Part shown: positions 12,070-25,091 of the stretch, piece after piece
Numbering within the stretch: position 1 is the stretch's first letter
Layout: every line of letters starts with the position of its first letter
Assembly (NCBI RefSeq): GCF_964204645.1
Contig: NC_134036.1
Coordinates: 8,480,704-8,544,703 of the forward strand
Origin: Tubulanus polymorphus
Taxonomy: Eukaryota; Nemertea; Palaeonemertea; Tubulaniformes; Tubulanidae
Length of the DNA: 64,000 bases
Direction of reading: 5' to 3'
The notes under the pieces: generated by a model
Seen by the model: only the letters and a program-made list of their open reading frames with translations
The model's database searches: none
What the model was told of the DNA's origin: nothing
Translations under genes and position numbers: made by a program

Positions 12070-12530
12070 CTGCATCAGAAAGTTAAATTCGACTTAGATC
12101 TCGATATAGGAATATCATTGAAATAAAACTGTATCAGAAAATCAGCATTTCAAAATTCGAATACGATTCATGTAATCGCGTGATGGAGATGACGATGCTT
12201 ATAGCTTTACCAAACATAGATTACTCTTTTAAAATCGAAACATAAAGTTAATCGGTAAGCCCTACATAAGCAAGTCAAAAGCCGTTATGATAAGTGCCTT
12301 TTTCTTATAACGTTAAAACGTAATACTGAATCTATTTAAACGTCTATATTCGAAATAATACCAGTTAGTAACGACCCTCCCGTCTACAGCATAATGACGT
12401 ATTTCATGCAGTCGTCTAAGACCTGGACCGGTGAAAAAAAAGAACTTGCGTTCAAGTGCACACTAGCAAATTCATTTTGAAAACTGTAAATTATCATCAC
12501 AACATTACTCGATTAACCTGATCCTTTAAG

Positions 12531-12700
12531 GTGGGCGTAGGTCGGCCTCGCGACTCTTTCAAATTCACTGCAATTCACTGCAACCGCCAGCATCGATCGC
12601 GTCGTATCGACCCACCGACCGACGCTACCTTGCGACGGGTTGTGACTGCCAGTGACGCGACCTTTTGCCTGTAATACGGGAATCGAACCTAATATGGTAA
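12531..12700. repeat. GC-rich dispersed repeat rich in GTCGCAA/TTGCGAC words
   Basis: It contains GGGCGTAGGTCGGCC, the tandem words TTCACTGCAATTCACTGCAA, and TTGCGACGGGTTGTGACTGCCAG. Closely related strings occur at 13005-13105, 16072-16168 (GCGTAGGTCGTTGCGACG and GACGGGTTGCGACTGCCAG) and 44500-44600. A B-box-like AGGTTCGATTCCC lies on the minus strand at 12678-12690. Confidence 0.4.
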
Positions 12701-13171
12701 TGAGACGCGTTTTGAAATTATTATTTTGAGGGCTTCGTGAAATAAGGAATCGAGTGTTTATTCTCCACCATTTATAATCATGTTGCTTCGACCATAAAGA
12801 CCAGTATATCAGCTTTTAAGTCAAGACTATTAAAAATAGCTATCAATTATGAAACGGAATCGGCCGCGGGGGTAGAAATTGCATAAGAAAGCAAGAAGCG
12901 AGTTGTTTAGTTCGTTCCAAGTGTTAGAGACCAACATTTCCCTTGTAATAGCCGGGGATTCGAAACGTCCTATCATCGCGTGGTTTTGTGCAATTTTTAG
13001 ATACGGCGTCGCAACGATCTTCGCGCTCTTGTGACTGGCAGTTACTAGTCGCACATAGCCGCTGATAATCGCGTCGCAACCGACTTACGACCGGCGGTTC
13101 AACTCCAGAATAGGTCAATAAAGTTCCCTCCTGGGTAGTTTTCTTTAATGAAGTGAGTGGTTCGGTTCCTC

Positions 13172-13470
13172 ATTGTCGACCGATTCTACTCATCGACAAT
13201 GTCTACAATCTGATTGTCGGCCGATTGTACTCGTCGACAATGTCTACAATCCTGATTTTCGACCGATTTTACTCGTCGACAATGTCTACAACCCTGATTG
13301 TCGACCGATTGTACTCGTCGACAATGTCTACAATCCTGATTTTCGACCGATTTTACTCGTCGACAATGTCTACAACCCTGGTTGTCGACCGATTGTACTC
13401 GTCGACAATGTCTACAACGCTGATTGTTGACCGATTGTACTCGTCGACAATGTCTACAATCCTGATTGTG
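13172..13470. repeat. 42-bp tandem array (about 7 units)
   Basis: The unit is about TCGACAATGTCTACAATCCT plus GATTTTCGACCGATTTTACTCG. Variants alternate TT/GT in the ACCGATT(T/G)TACTCG part. Because 42 is a multiple of three, several frames stay open on both strands; these frames are by-products of the array and not genes. It lies in the intron between the exons at 11949-12069 and 14484-14588. Confidence 0.9.
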
Positions 13471-13985
13471 AAAAGCAACTGATGGAAGTATTTAGCAACA
13501 GTAATTTTCCTATAAGTATTACTGTTACTGTATATCTCCATACGACGTAGATGATCAGCACTTCAAGATCTGTCAGCAAAACACAAACTCTTCTTCCGTT
13601 ACGAATATAGCTTTATTTCGTTAAGCAAACAAATGTTTTTTTTTCGGCTAGCTGGTTTATCCCTGTCACGCAGGTTCCAAGGCTAGATCTCAAATCAATC
13701 CGTCTTTATCAAAGATTCCAATATATTTATACACAATGTTATAGTCACTGTAATTACAATTGGTAACAAAGCAAAACAAAGCAAAAAAGATAACAAAGCA
13801 AAACACGGATTGTTATATAGTGCCAGCTCAGGGAGTTTGTTGCCTGTAAGTCTTATGATTTTGAGACAATGTTTCTGAATAAATAATTAGATCACGATTG
13901 GTAGAACACTATATCCGTGTTGACGCGATGAGGAGAGAATCCCACAATGATAATAAAAAGTCCGAAAATGAAACTTCGAGATTGT

Positions 13986-14085
13986 AGTTTATTTCAACGT
14001 TTCGACTATATCCTAATAGTCATCTTCAGGAATAATGAGTGGCATTCATTATTCCTGAAGATGACTATTAGGAAACCGAAGACAA
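13986..14085. mobile_element. Penelope-like element terminal fragment in inverted duplication
   Basis: It contains a perfect 27-bp inverted repeat (14012-14038 and 14046-14072, 7-base loop) beginning CCTAATAGTCATCTTCAGGA. The left flank reads ATTTCAACGTTTCGACTATA. In reverse complement this gives CCTGAAGATGACTATT, then AGTCGAAACGTTGAAATAAA. That arrangement is widespread at the ends of Penelope-like retroelements and resembles the CTGA...GAAAC core of their hammerhead motifs. The family assignment rests on this motif only. Confidence 0.4.
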
Positions 14086-14483
14086 AAAAAACTAGATTTA
14101 GACAACGAACTGAAAATGATTTTAAAGGCTCAAATGTTTAAGATAAAGCAAATTTATCATGGCATTTGACAATTTATCCTATTCTTACTAGTCCTACTTG
14201 TCCTTTCCTGTAAGCAATTACAGGAGCACTTCGTTATACCGACCTCGAATATAACTATTCATAGGTTTAATTACGAAACACGAATTTTATCCAAAATAGA
14301 TTAAGTGAAAGGACGATTTAAATCATAGCGGATAACAACAACTTCAAGGGTTGAAACGAATATATCTTTCCTAGTCTCCTGAAGTTCGTAGTAACGAAGT
14401 GCGACTGTAGTTTTAGTTCCGAGAATCCCATAATGAGCGCGCAACGAACGACTTTCGAGAGCAAAATAATGCAGATAGCTCAC

Positions 14484-14588
14484 CTTGATTTTTCTTGTTG
14501 ATTCTACTTTACGACGAATATATCCTTCTTTAGAGAATATCTTACGGCTACTCACACCTCGTAATGCTTGAGAATTCTCCCATAATTC
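14484..14588 (-). CDS. Exon of an unrecognised gene (second of three visible)
   Basis: The acceptor is CTGATTCAG and the donor AAG|GTGAGC. The exon has 35 codons, phase 0 at both ends, and encodes a basic peptide that starts ELWENSQALRG and ends RRKVESTRKIK. Codon use and charge pattern look like a real exon, and its phases match the exons at 18181-18296 and 11949-12069. The function is not recognised. Sequence just upstream on this strand (14590-14960) is richer in CpG than its surroundings. Confidence 0.45.
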
Positions 14589-16071
14589 CTGAATCAGGTT
14601 TGAACGTTAGTTCTATCTAATCGAAGCGCATACGCGGCCTTCGATACGTAAGTTATCTGTCTTATTCTGAAAGATAGTTTCATCGAAGGTAACGTTAGTA
14701 TGCCTCTGCATCGGGCGTCCAGCCTCATTACTCGTGATCGCGGTCGTGTATTTGATAGGGCGGCGTACAACAGTTCTTCTATACGGTTCCCACTCGACGT
14801 CGAACTCGATTCGATCAAACGCGCACAAAAGCTTTCTGGTCACACTGAACTCGCGATATGCTACGCGCCAGTGCAAATCAGCGCAAAGCCGATCAGTCTT
14901 GTCGCGTTTCCGCGGAAAATCTACGGAAATCAACGGATTCCGACGTTCGAATTTGAAATATAACGAGCCGTTGCGAGAATATCACGATTTTTGTGGTTGG
15001 TATAATTATTTTAGTAGAAATAGTTTAAATAATAATCATTCATTTCTTCCATACATTAACGATATTACATACCATATTCAATATTTGTTAGTACGGTATC
15101 TCACACGCGTAATGGTCACCGGAAAAGCCTAGTGGACGAAAGCAGGTGCCAATAAATAAGAAAGAAAACAATTTAACAATAATGATACTAAATACATGCA
15201 TGGATGAATCATATATGAGGATATAATATAATAATAATCGGCTTGTAATTGAACAGGAAAAACTTATGCAATATTTGTTTATGGTAAATAAATCAACAAC
15301 CATAATAATAGAAAATGACAATGTATTACAATAGCGATAACGAATAGTAATGTTAGCGAATGAATGATCAAAGCTGTGAATAACTAGAGGTCCAGTAACA
15401 TATAGAAACCAGTGACTTTGAAAGTCACCACCGTCAATCATAAAGCATGTAATGAGCAAAATATTTATTGCGGTAAGGAAATACGTCTAGCTACCGATAT
15501 GATATGGAATGGAAGTTATTCTCTTAATCAACGCCCAATAGTGACCGTACACGATTAAACCGATGACGTCGAAACTGTAAACAATCATAGAACATGTAAT
15601 GAGCTATGATTTTGCAAATGATTTTGCGGTTACAAATTACCTACAGGTAACAACGAATTACCGAACTGAACAGTTCTATATGGTTCATCATTTGACCTCC
15701 CTGGTGGCAAAAAAATTGGGTATTGGCAAGAATTGGGTATTTCCAATTGCAAGCGAGGAAATGTATCCAATGACTAAGATAGCCGACGATTACGTGACAA
15801 TTGACTGATAAAAACCCGTCTGATACGTTAAAGATCCCTTCACAAAGTAGCCCATCATGAATTTCAATGAAAAAAGGACAAACCACCATGAAGCTACAGG
15901 TCCTCCGAATTCAGGGTAAAATAAAATTGTTGGGCAAGATAAATCACAGGACGACCATGTTGAGTCCGATCGACTCAATTTTTCCAAAACCGACGGGCGA
16001 TGAGGGATGTAAACATATGCGAAAGATCAAGATTAATTTAAAATTTACCTTGAAACACTTGTAAACCTTAA

Positions 16072-16168
16072 GCCGAGCGTAGGTCGTTGCGACGATCACG
16101 TCGGAACGACCAACCGACCAACGCTATATTGCGACTGCTAGCGACGGGTTGCGACTGCCAGCGACTCA
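16072..16168. repeat. Copy of the GCGTAGGTCG / TTGCGAC dispersed repeat
   Basis: It shares GAGCGTAGGTCGTTGCGACG, CGACCAACGCTA and GACGGGTTGCGACTGCCAG with 12531-12700. It directly abuts the start of the 38-bp array, so the array may have arisen at its edge. Confidence 0.4.
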
Positions 16169-16169
16169 A

Positions 16170-16935
16170 GGAGAGATGACTGAGGGTACAGTACAATCAG
16201 TCTGTAAGGAGAGATGACTGAGGGTACAGTACAATCAGTCTGCAAGGGGAGATGACTGAGGGTACAGTACAATCAGTCTGTGAGGGGAGATGACTGAGGG
16301 TACAGTACAACCAGTCTGCAAGGGGAGATGACTGAGGGTACAGCACAATCAGTCTGTGAGGGGAGATGACTGAGGGTACAGTACAACCAGTCTGTAAGGG
16401 GAGATGACTGAGGGTACAGCACAATCAGTGTGTAAGGAGAGATGACTGAGGGTACAGTACAATCAGTCTGTAAAGAGAGATGACTGAGGGTACAGTACAA
16501 TCAGTCTGCAAGGAGAGATGACTGAGGGTACAGCACAATCAGTGTGTAAGGAGAGATGACTGAAAGTACAGCACAATCAGTGTGTAAGGAGAGATGACTG
16601 AAAGTACAGTACAATCAGTCTGTAAAGAGAGATGACTGATTGTACAGTACAATCAGTCTGTAAGGGGAGGTGACTGAGGTACAGTACAATCAGTGTGTAA
16701 GGAGAGATGACTGAAAGTACAGTACAATCAGTCTGTAAAGGGAGATGACTGAGGGTACAGTACAATCAGTATGTAAGGGGAGATGACTGAGAGTACAATA
16801 CAATCAGTCTGTAAGGGGAGATGACTGAGGGTACAGTACAATCAGTCTGTAAGGAGAGATGACTGAGGGTACAGTACAGTCAGTCTGTAAGGGGGATGAC
16901 TGAGGGTACAGTACAATCAGTCTGTAAGGAGAGAC
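16170..16935. repeat. 38-bp tandem array (about 20 units) with a palindromic core
   Basis: The unit is GGAGAGATGACTGAGGGTAC plus AGTACAATCAGTCTGTAA. Inside each unit GACTGAxxGTAC and GTACAATCAGTC form a near-palindrome centred on GTACAGTAC. The unit at about 16632-16660 (GACTGATTGTACAGTACAATCAGTC) is perfect except for the central base. Short open frames on the minus strand (CTLSHLPLQTDCTVPSVISP-like) simply read the array and are not genes. Confidence 0.95.
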
Positions 16936-18180
16936 TGGCTAGGGACTTATCTTCATGGGTCAGCCTATGGTATATGTCTGTTGTTACGTTAAAAGAAAAC
17001 CGAACCTGGGGGAATTTTTACCAGCATTCATAATTTTTAGCCAGTATTAGACATTCCGAAGTAATTGTCAGTCCTATTTTTTGTAGAATCCTTCACCAAG
17101 GGTAAAAGGATTAAGGTACTAAGGGCAGCGCATTCCGGGCGATACCCATATCACCGGGCACATGATACATAACTCACAAGCCTAGGTGACAAGGCGGTTT
17201 TTACTGGTCAGGCAAATAAAAAAAACAAAAAAAAAAACTCGCCTCCCACTATACACAAATAGGATATATATTCAAATAGATTCTTTCTATTCCCATGGGA
17301 TATGGAGTTAAATGACCATGCAATAACGCGTTTATACTGTTTATTCCTGGTAATATGACAATGGCATCGTGCGCAAAATGAAAACGTCATTGTATGCTTG
17401 TGTATTGGTGTGCGGGAAAATGTCCCCCGGTAAAAAAGAACGATTATTATTCAAATGTATTAGGTATTATCTATCCCGAAAAAGATTCCTGTTTTATTGG
17501 CCTAATCGAATATGTATATGAATATCGGCAAAGTTTTTTTATTTGGATCCAACTCTACCGGATGTCCAGTAAAAACTGTCACTCAGCTCGTGGTTCTAAT
17601 CAATTAACTCCGAGCGCTAGAGGTTTCCGGACACGAGTAATTCGTCCGAAAACGGATATTTTCTGCCACATAAACCATTTTCATATACATTACAGAAGCT
17701 TCCCGGGGACATGTGATGAGGAAACTTAGGAAATAGTTCTGGCATAACGTCTCGGAATGAAATCGCGAAACTTTTTAATACAAATTATTTCAGAATCAAT
17801 ACAGTTTTGTTCGATTGAAATTCCAACTACCCGCGGTTGTGAGAACATTTCCATCAAATAAAACGTGTTCTGAATTTACTTTGAGATTGATATCTCGGAA
17901 TCTTACACTTAAAACCGTGATACTATCTCGGAATTACTACGGGAATAATTTCATGTCGATGTAAAAATGGTTTATTCCTAGATATTATGTCAAATTAATT
18001 CGGGAAAATATCGTTCCTCGACATTACCTCGGAATTAAATCTTTAAACCTATTTCAATGTTCAATTTTATTTTCGATATGTTATCTCGGGATTTAATCTG
18101 AAACGTTTTTTTCTTCGTAAAATTCGTTTTCAATCTTGAATTCTATATATACTCAGTTTTTAACTTATAGTCTTCTCTAC

Positions 18181-18296
18181 CTGTAAAGTATTTACTAACC
18201 TCACCTCACTAACCTCAGTGGGCTCATTCATTTCTAACGTTTTCTGTAGACGGGTTTGGATTGCTCTTGTTTCCGTATCCCCTACTTTTCGTTGTA
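18181..18296 (-). CDS. Exon of an unrecognised gene (first of three visible)
   Basis: The acceptor is TTCTGCTGACAG, giving a phase-1 start. The frame is open for 38 codons to a CAG|GTAGAG donor, with an alternative GAG|GTTAGT donor at 18214; both end in phase 0 and fit the next exon at 14484-14588. The peptide is helical and charged (RKVGDTETRAIQTRLQKTLE). The family is not recognised. A phase-1 donor (CCGG|GTGAGT, near 23090 on the minus strand) preceded by acidic codons DNLDEVEPSP could be an upstream exon, but no acceptor or start codon supports it. Confidence 0.4.
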
Positions 18297-18299
18297 CTG

Positions 18300-21200
18300 T
18301 CAGCAGAAATCGTTTAGGCGCCACTCATTTCAAAAATAACCTCGTCCACGGCTAGGGTAACCATACGTTTGATAGCGAAATGCTCCTCGGTCACTCTTTG
18401 TAATGCTGAGGTACGAACCGTGCAAGAAGAAAATTAATCCTTTCACTTTTTCGATATAGCAATTCTCCATGCCTTTTGTACATGCCTTACGTTGTCCAAA
18501 AAGGAAACTTAATAAGTAATCTAATATAGGATGATCGATATTGCAAAGTTTGTGTATGAAGGCTGTATAAGATCTGCTGCTTTTATGCTATCGGATGGTA
18601 GGTTACCTGAAATGGCTGTTTAAATTTTGTTAACTGAAAAAGTTGTTTCTATTTTTTTCTTTCTGTAGACCGAACCGCGTTTCATGCCTGCAGAACAATT
18701 TAACCGCTATCATTCCAGTCATGAGCCCCTACCAAAAACAAAATTGATCAACGTCTACCCAAAGAGTTGAAAAATGTTTCAGTAGTGAGTAATGTCCGCG
18801 CTGTACTAGTATAAACTATGGGACGTGAAATGAAAAATAAAACAAGTATGAGCGCTGAACCTAGTCACACACACTTTTTTACCGAATAGTTTAACATGAC
18901 AACGTTATCACATCGCAAGGTGAATTCGTGACGAAAAGAGGGTTTGCAAAAAAAGTTAAAATATTACCAAATTTAGATTGATAATTCATAAGTAATATTC
19001 ATAAGTGATGAAAATATCAAATTTACATCATCTTATCGATAGAGATCAAGAAAACATGAAATCAATGATATTACACGGGATTATTTCCATTTTCAAGCTG
19101 ATTACCTAAAAGTTAATTCCACATGAAAAGTCTATATCAATACACATAACGTGTCATTTACTTGAATCCATAATTTTATAGCCATCCTGCGTGTTGTATT
19201 TGGGTTTCAAAAGTGTATGATTTCCGATAAGATTATGGAAAGTTTACGCACTCGCGAAAGGCTGCCGTCAGAGGATGGTTCTTATCGATTCTAACGATCA
19301 TTTACCACGCAGGCGTTCACGCACTGTTTTGTTGAAAATTAGTTCATACAAAACCGCACAGTTCGTGGTTTTAGATTGAGTGCGTGATCACACTGAGCGC
19401 CCATGTGCGCTGGTAAGATTTCCCATCGGTCGAACCGATTTTTATATTCTCAAAAAAGAGGAGTCATTTAAGGAGATACTATCAAATACCTTCAGTTATG
19501 ACGCTAGCAGTCATAGTTACCGGTACGTCATAAACTGAATTGATTTTCTTTTCCATACGAGCGTGGGATTGCTGTCGTAGATGACTTAGATCCTCGTCCA
19601 ATACTAGCCAATATTAAACATATTGTCCTCCACCACAATGACCTTACAGTGCATTTGGTTTACTCGTATATAGAAAGAGATATATCTTTTTATCTTGAAT
19701 TAATCATATATGAATCATGTGCTAGCAATCCACTATATATATGCAAGATTGCATCATTATCATGCTGATAATTATGATTTAAAAACTGCATCCGTCATAT
19801 ATCCTTTATTACATTTCTGACATCTTCTAATATCATTTATTACATCTCCGATAAAGTATCTAGGTTCCATTCAAATGCGATATATTCGATTGAACACGCA
19901 TTATAGAGATCAAATGATTGTTTTACGGTATGAACTGAAAAGGAGAAAACCCTGTAAAATAATCAGTAATCAAATGTTTTCTTAATTGCAGAAAATAAGT
20001 TTGAGAACATTTATTATTTCATCACTTATTGATAAAACAATAAGATTATGAATCTAAATATCTTGATATTCCAACATTTAGAGAAGTAGAATGAAAATTT
20101 TAAACAGATAGTAATTATGTAATGAAATCTGCTTCTACTCAGTATTATCAATATCTTTAAAAAATGATAAAGTGTCTTAAGTATTCGAAATATAAGTTTG
20201 ATATTATTCATTAATCTTTCATTAATTTTCCATCAAAATATGTAATCTCTGTTTCAAATTTTGTAATATGAACTGTATTTAATTATTCACCTTTAACATA
20301 CTTATTTATCTATTCAAATCTATATCAGCGTATAATTACTAAAACCATTAATTCTTATATCACAACAATTGATGTATTAATTGCTCAAGATTTCATACCT
20401 CTTAAGGCTAACTAAGTCACTCCTTGTCTTCGCAGGTCCCTTCGTAAATCAGTAGAATTCGATCGAAAAGTAGAATCCGGCCTTCCTTGATAAAAAAATA
20501 AAACTCAATTTGAGCTGATACGAACTATATACTTCACGTAAATCGGGAGGAAATTCAGCGAAGTGATACGCGCACTTTTAATCAGTCCAATGAATCCGCG
20601 GTAGAAATGAACACTTTTAGTGATAGTGACCCTGTTGAAGTTTCATAGCCGTTGATGTCAATGGTGATTCAATTGAACACGTTGCTTGTTCTGGTGGAGA
20701 TAATCAAGTGAAATCATGTTCGAAATTGGTTTTCCGTTTTGTGTTTCCTTTTAGTTCGTGGAGTTCGTCTGACGACAATGTAGATGGCGCTGATGATGGT
20801 ACAATAGGGGCTACATGCTAAATTCGAGCCACCGCGAATTTGTAGTTTCATGCTGATATACATGGTATTGAAGTTTTAGTTATTCCCGGTTATCTTATGG
20901 CCGGCATAGTACATTCATCAGTATGTGGTTTATGTATCTTTGAGACGCGGGAGCGCACATTGTACTGGTATCAGGCAGCATGACGTCAAATGCTTAGCAA
21001 GTAGTCAGTGCGCATACAGAACATTCGCGCGCCTGTTATTCAGTTTTTAGAACAATATATTTATTCAAGCTCAGTGTTTATCGAAAAGATAACATTTATG
21101 AGTGGTATATGGGTAAGTTATCTATCTATTGAAGGAGATCATTATTAGAATTTTGATGAAGAGGCTACACTTGACGTTTAAGAACTTTGTTATCGCGCGT

Positions 21201-23860
21201 AAGGGCCCTGGAAGAAGGTTAGTGTCTGGTCCGCCTTTTGACAAAGAGGTCGAACCATTTTTCCTGGTATTCGCATAGACGGTGTATAAACAATCCGTGA
21301 CTGTTCGCCGGTTTTTTTTATTTTTCTTTGTTTTTTTTTTGGATAGTATAGCAATATGTCACTTGAAGACATTTATATGCAGTCAGTAGGCCATAGCACT
21401 ATCTTGATCTGCCATTTCATATCCGGAAAAGGCCATATCTTTTAAATTAAATCTCATATAGATTTGTTGTTAATGAAAATACAATCCTACCTATCTGAGA
21501 GTAGGTATTGTTGTTGTTATATTTTCGCATTTAGAATTTGGTTAGGTTGCGTGGTGTCACTTGAATTTTGGTAGGACCTGGCAATTCGGGATCGAATTCA
21601 GTTTAGAATTTGCTATTGAATTTCATGATAATTCACAATACATCATTCACATACTTTTCTACACACGACGCGCGTTGGCCAATAACTTCCTAGCAAATGC
21701 GCTATATCACAATCTTTGAATGAATGAATAAATGAACACTTTATTTTTCAAATATAATTTACAGCATAGTGTACAAAAGCATAATACAAAATCCAGTAAA
21801 TTAGACTCGGAGGGGCCTGTAGAAACTAAGGAATAGTTAATATGAAACAGATCCCTAAAAAGTGAAAAATGAAGAAGAAAAAAGAGAAATGCAATAAAGA
21901 AAAAAATACGCCCACAGTCAACCCTTAACACACAAAATGCACACATAATGATAACAGCTTGATCAAGATGCTGTAGTCATTTAATAAGCCAGTTGTTTTG
22001 TGTAATATTTCAATAACTATAATTTTAGTTTGAATTAGAGGGTAACTTTAAAATGTAATCGAGCACTAGTTGCTTTCTATAATTTCTCAAGAACATTTAA
22101 GAATATTCCAGGTTTTTTAGATTTTCACTGATGTAATTCCAAAGTAAAGGGCCGGATACTTTTACTTAATTTCAGTTTTTCGATTTCTTACTTAATTTCA
22201 TATTCTCATTTATCACATTCTTTGAAATATTATCATTTGATTTATTTTTTTAGGTACGTCAAAATCGTTCAAATATTCAACGAGAAAACGAAGTTCTATT
22301 TTCATACATTTCACTACTATTACTACATTGAAAAGATATTGTTTAATCGTGTAATTTAAAAAAATGGCGTGATTTTTTTCGAATCTACCGCAAATACAAA
22401 AACTTTTTCGTCAGGATTATATTTTTCATTTGAATAAGTAAGGTAACTTATTGCTTTATTTAAGTTATTATCTTCAATCTTCAATTTTTACCTGTTTCTC
22501 AACGCGTAGAAATTGTAGCTTACAATGATTTTTTTCTTTATAACTAGCAAACTATAATTACAAATATCGATTTATTTTAAATGATAATTTACATACATTA
22601 TGTACCGTTACTAGAAAATGAAAAGGAACGAAATGTTTTATCAGAAATATCTTTAATCAAAGCATACTTATTAAAATGCAAGATTTCCCTTGATCCATTT
22701 AAGCTAATACTTTTAATTATAATTCTGTTCCTTTACATCAAATTATTATCAAATAATTAATTACAATTACGTCCATGGGTACGCTAAATGTACGTTTGCA
22801 TGTTAATGCTTGAAGCCGAAAGTAAAAAAAATAAATTCATATTTTAAGTTTTCGTACGCGGAAAGCAAAACAATATTGTGGTTGTGAAACCACGAAGTGA
22901 ATTCTCGAATACAATTCAATTCTTCCATTTGTGAAATCCAACAAATGAAACAGGGAATATCGTTCATTTGTACGTTTGATGTTTCGACCCCGCTTCAAAT
23001 CCAGCCCTTTCATCAGTTCAAACGCACTAAAAATCAAAATTCTGGATATTTTTAAAATTACAAAACAAGTCTTTAGGATTATTTGTACTCACCCGGAGAC
23101 GGCTCTACTTCGTCCAGATTATCCTCTCGAATGATTCAGAGTTTCGTACCCGCCGCAGTCATATTTTGCTCCTACTCCTCAAGTCGAGCTGGAGCCTCAA
23201 GCAATGTTTATATCGCGAAATGAATTCTATCCGTCTCGTTTGAGACAGACCGGGAAATGAATGGACCAATGGATTTCTGTAGGAATTCTGAGTCGAATAT
23301 AGAGATTGCGTTTTGAGAATCTGGAATCGAAATATTTTCGGTTTTACGCCGAATACAGCCGAGATATTCGTAGAACAGTTGCGTAATAAATTCACCACTG
23401 CAATGACAATGACAGATTTGCGAAGTGGAGGCCTACTATGCTTATTTGTGCGATACCTAGTGCGATAAGGAAGCGTTTATCAGATGTTATGAATAAATAG
23501 GCATTACTAATATCTAACGACGTAGATAATGTATGGTATTTCTAGGCGGGCTCCATAGCAATCTGTACAGTAAAATAAGCGTATCATCATCACACACCTT
23601 CTCCTGCGCGGTCACGTGTTGACTGAGCACTGCGTACGTAGCCTAGGTTACGTCTCTCATTCGCTGTGTACGTTGATTGAGTTGTGGGCTTGCAAGAAAT
23701 TTTAATCAGTCGGGTCTTGCCTTAAACATATCATTTGTTCTATCGGGCTGACGGCAGATATGACGTATGTATATCGATATATCAGCAAAAACCATCGACC
23801 CAGACATGCTTCCTTTATATGATAAGTACGCATAGGAGACGTCGCAATTTCACGGCTTAG
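18300..23860. other. Non-coding stretch, nothing firmly recognised
   Basis: AT-rich DNA with a simple-repeat run (TGAATGAATGAATAAATGAA near 21718) and many stop codons in all frames. Degenerate repetition of TCTCGGAATTxx occurs at 17745-18110, just before this stretch. CpG density rises near 23080-23170 and 23600-23680, compatible with a promoter, but no first exon could be defined. Confidence 0.4.
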
Positions 23861-23869
23861 ACATCAAGC

Positions 23870-24760
23870 CCAGGCTGGAATATTGCAAACATCATTCACA
23901 ATGAAATACCACAAAAGTCATTAGAAACGACTACTACAGACGTGTTTCAAAATCATGGTCATATTTCTAACAGTATCTAGTTCCAACTGAAACCATTATC
24001 GAAATTCTACAAAAAAAAACTACGTTTGCCAACCCAAAAATTAGGCTCAACGAGAAAAGCGATTTCACAGAATACATACATCATGTTATATCAATCTACG
24101 ATATCTATTCGATAGTCATGGCAACTACAAAGCATTTAACGAAACTCCATTAACAAATAGATTAAAACACACATCTATATACAATGCTATACCACAACGT
24201 AGGAAACTAATTCTATCTGACCAAAATTAAGACCCTGATGAATTACCAAAAATCTATATACAATTTGGTAATATAGATTGTACTATAGGAAAACTTTTAT
24301 CATCTCAAATTTATAGAATTCTATTAACGAATGACCATGTAGTATACTCATGCACAGCACTTAAAGTATACGACCAATCTTTCAACGCATAAACACACCT
24401 AAAAATCATTCAGGACATCGTCTACACGCGAATTACCAAAACAATAGAAAGATACTTCATCAAACGCACACTCGCAAACTGTCTTTTACTTCTCGCACAA
24501 TCCATTTCGTACAAAAATCATTACAATCTAGAATGAGGCTCCGGACGCATCAACACTATAATTTATTTCAAAAACTCACTAATAGATCGCCTAAACCAAG
24601 AAATCATGCTTCAACAAAACCTTCGTATTTGAAGTCTTAACAATAATATACTTATACACCTGGACACAAGAGGACTGAACGTAGTAAACAGAATCACAAT
24701 CGACACCATTAGCGTAGTCTATTAATTAAACCCAACGCCATTTTTTATTACTTACACCTA
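23870..24760 (+). pseudogene. Decayed coding remnant of unknown origin
   Basis: The plus strand is strikingly poor in G. Long stretches read as plausible protein interrupted by stop codons: a segment from about 24250 contains KIYIQFGNIDCTIGKLLSSQ and ends in TAA near 24390; a later segment carries IHLDTRGLNVVNRITIDTI before another TAA. Several stops could be explained by a single C-to-T change (CAA to TAA, CGA to TGA). I cannot name the family. An old insertion of a transposon or of a large DNA virus are both possible; neither is shown. Confidence 0.3.
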
Positions 24761-25091
24761 GATATCCCGACTTTGACACTTGAGGTATGTTCTGATTTAG
24801 ATCGAACAGGGATGACGGTCTATCAATACGCATAGAACTGCCTGACCACTTTTGCTCTACATCATCACATACGCACTAGTTTACTGTTTTTGATGTGTTG
24901 ACCGTAAACTCAGTCTCATTGCCGCGATAGCTGGAATGCTGCCTCCGTTTCTTGGCCTCAGGGTAGCAAATAGAACCCGATCAAGACTGTATTTATCTAA
25001 ACGTACAAACATGTATTCAATATTCACGTGTCTGTGCCGCTTTCTTAAAATCTGACGGTCTATCAAAATGCGCATAGCACTGTCCGTTTAA

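Noticed and set aside
13172-16935. CRISPR-like regularly repeated arrays
   Set aside because: Units are directly contiguous without unique spacers, and the genome is eukaryotic; ordinary tandem satellites.
17745-18110. Degenerate repetition of TCTCGGAATT words
   Set aside because: Spacing is irregular and divergence high; not firm enough to call a tandem array.
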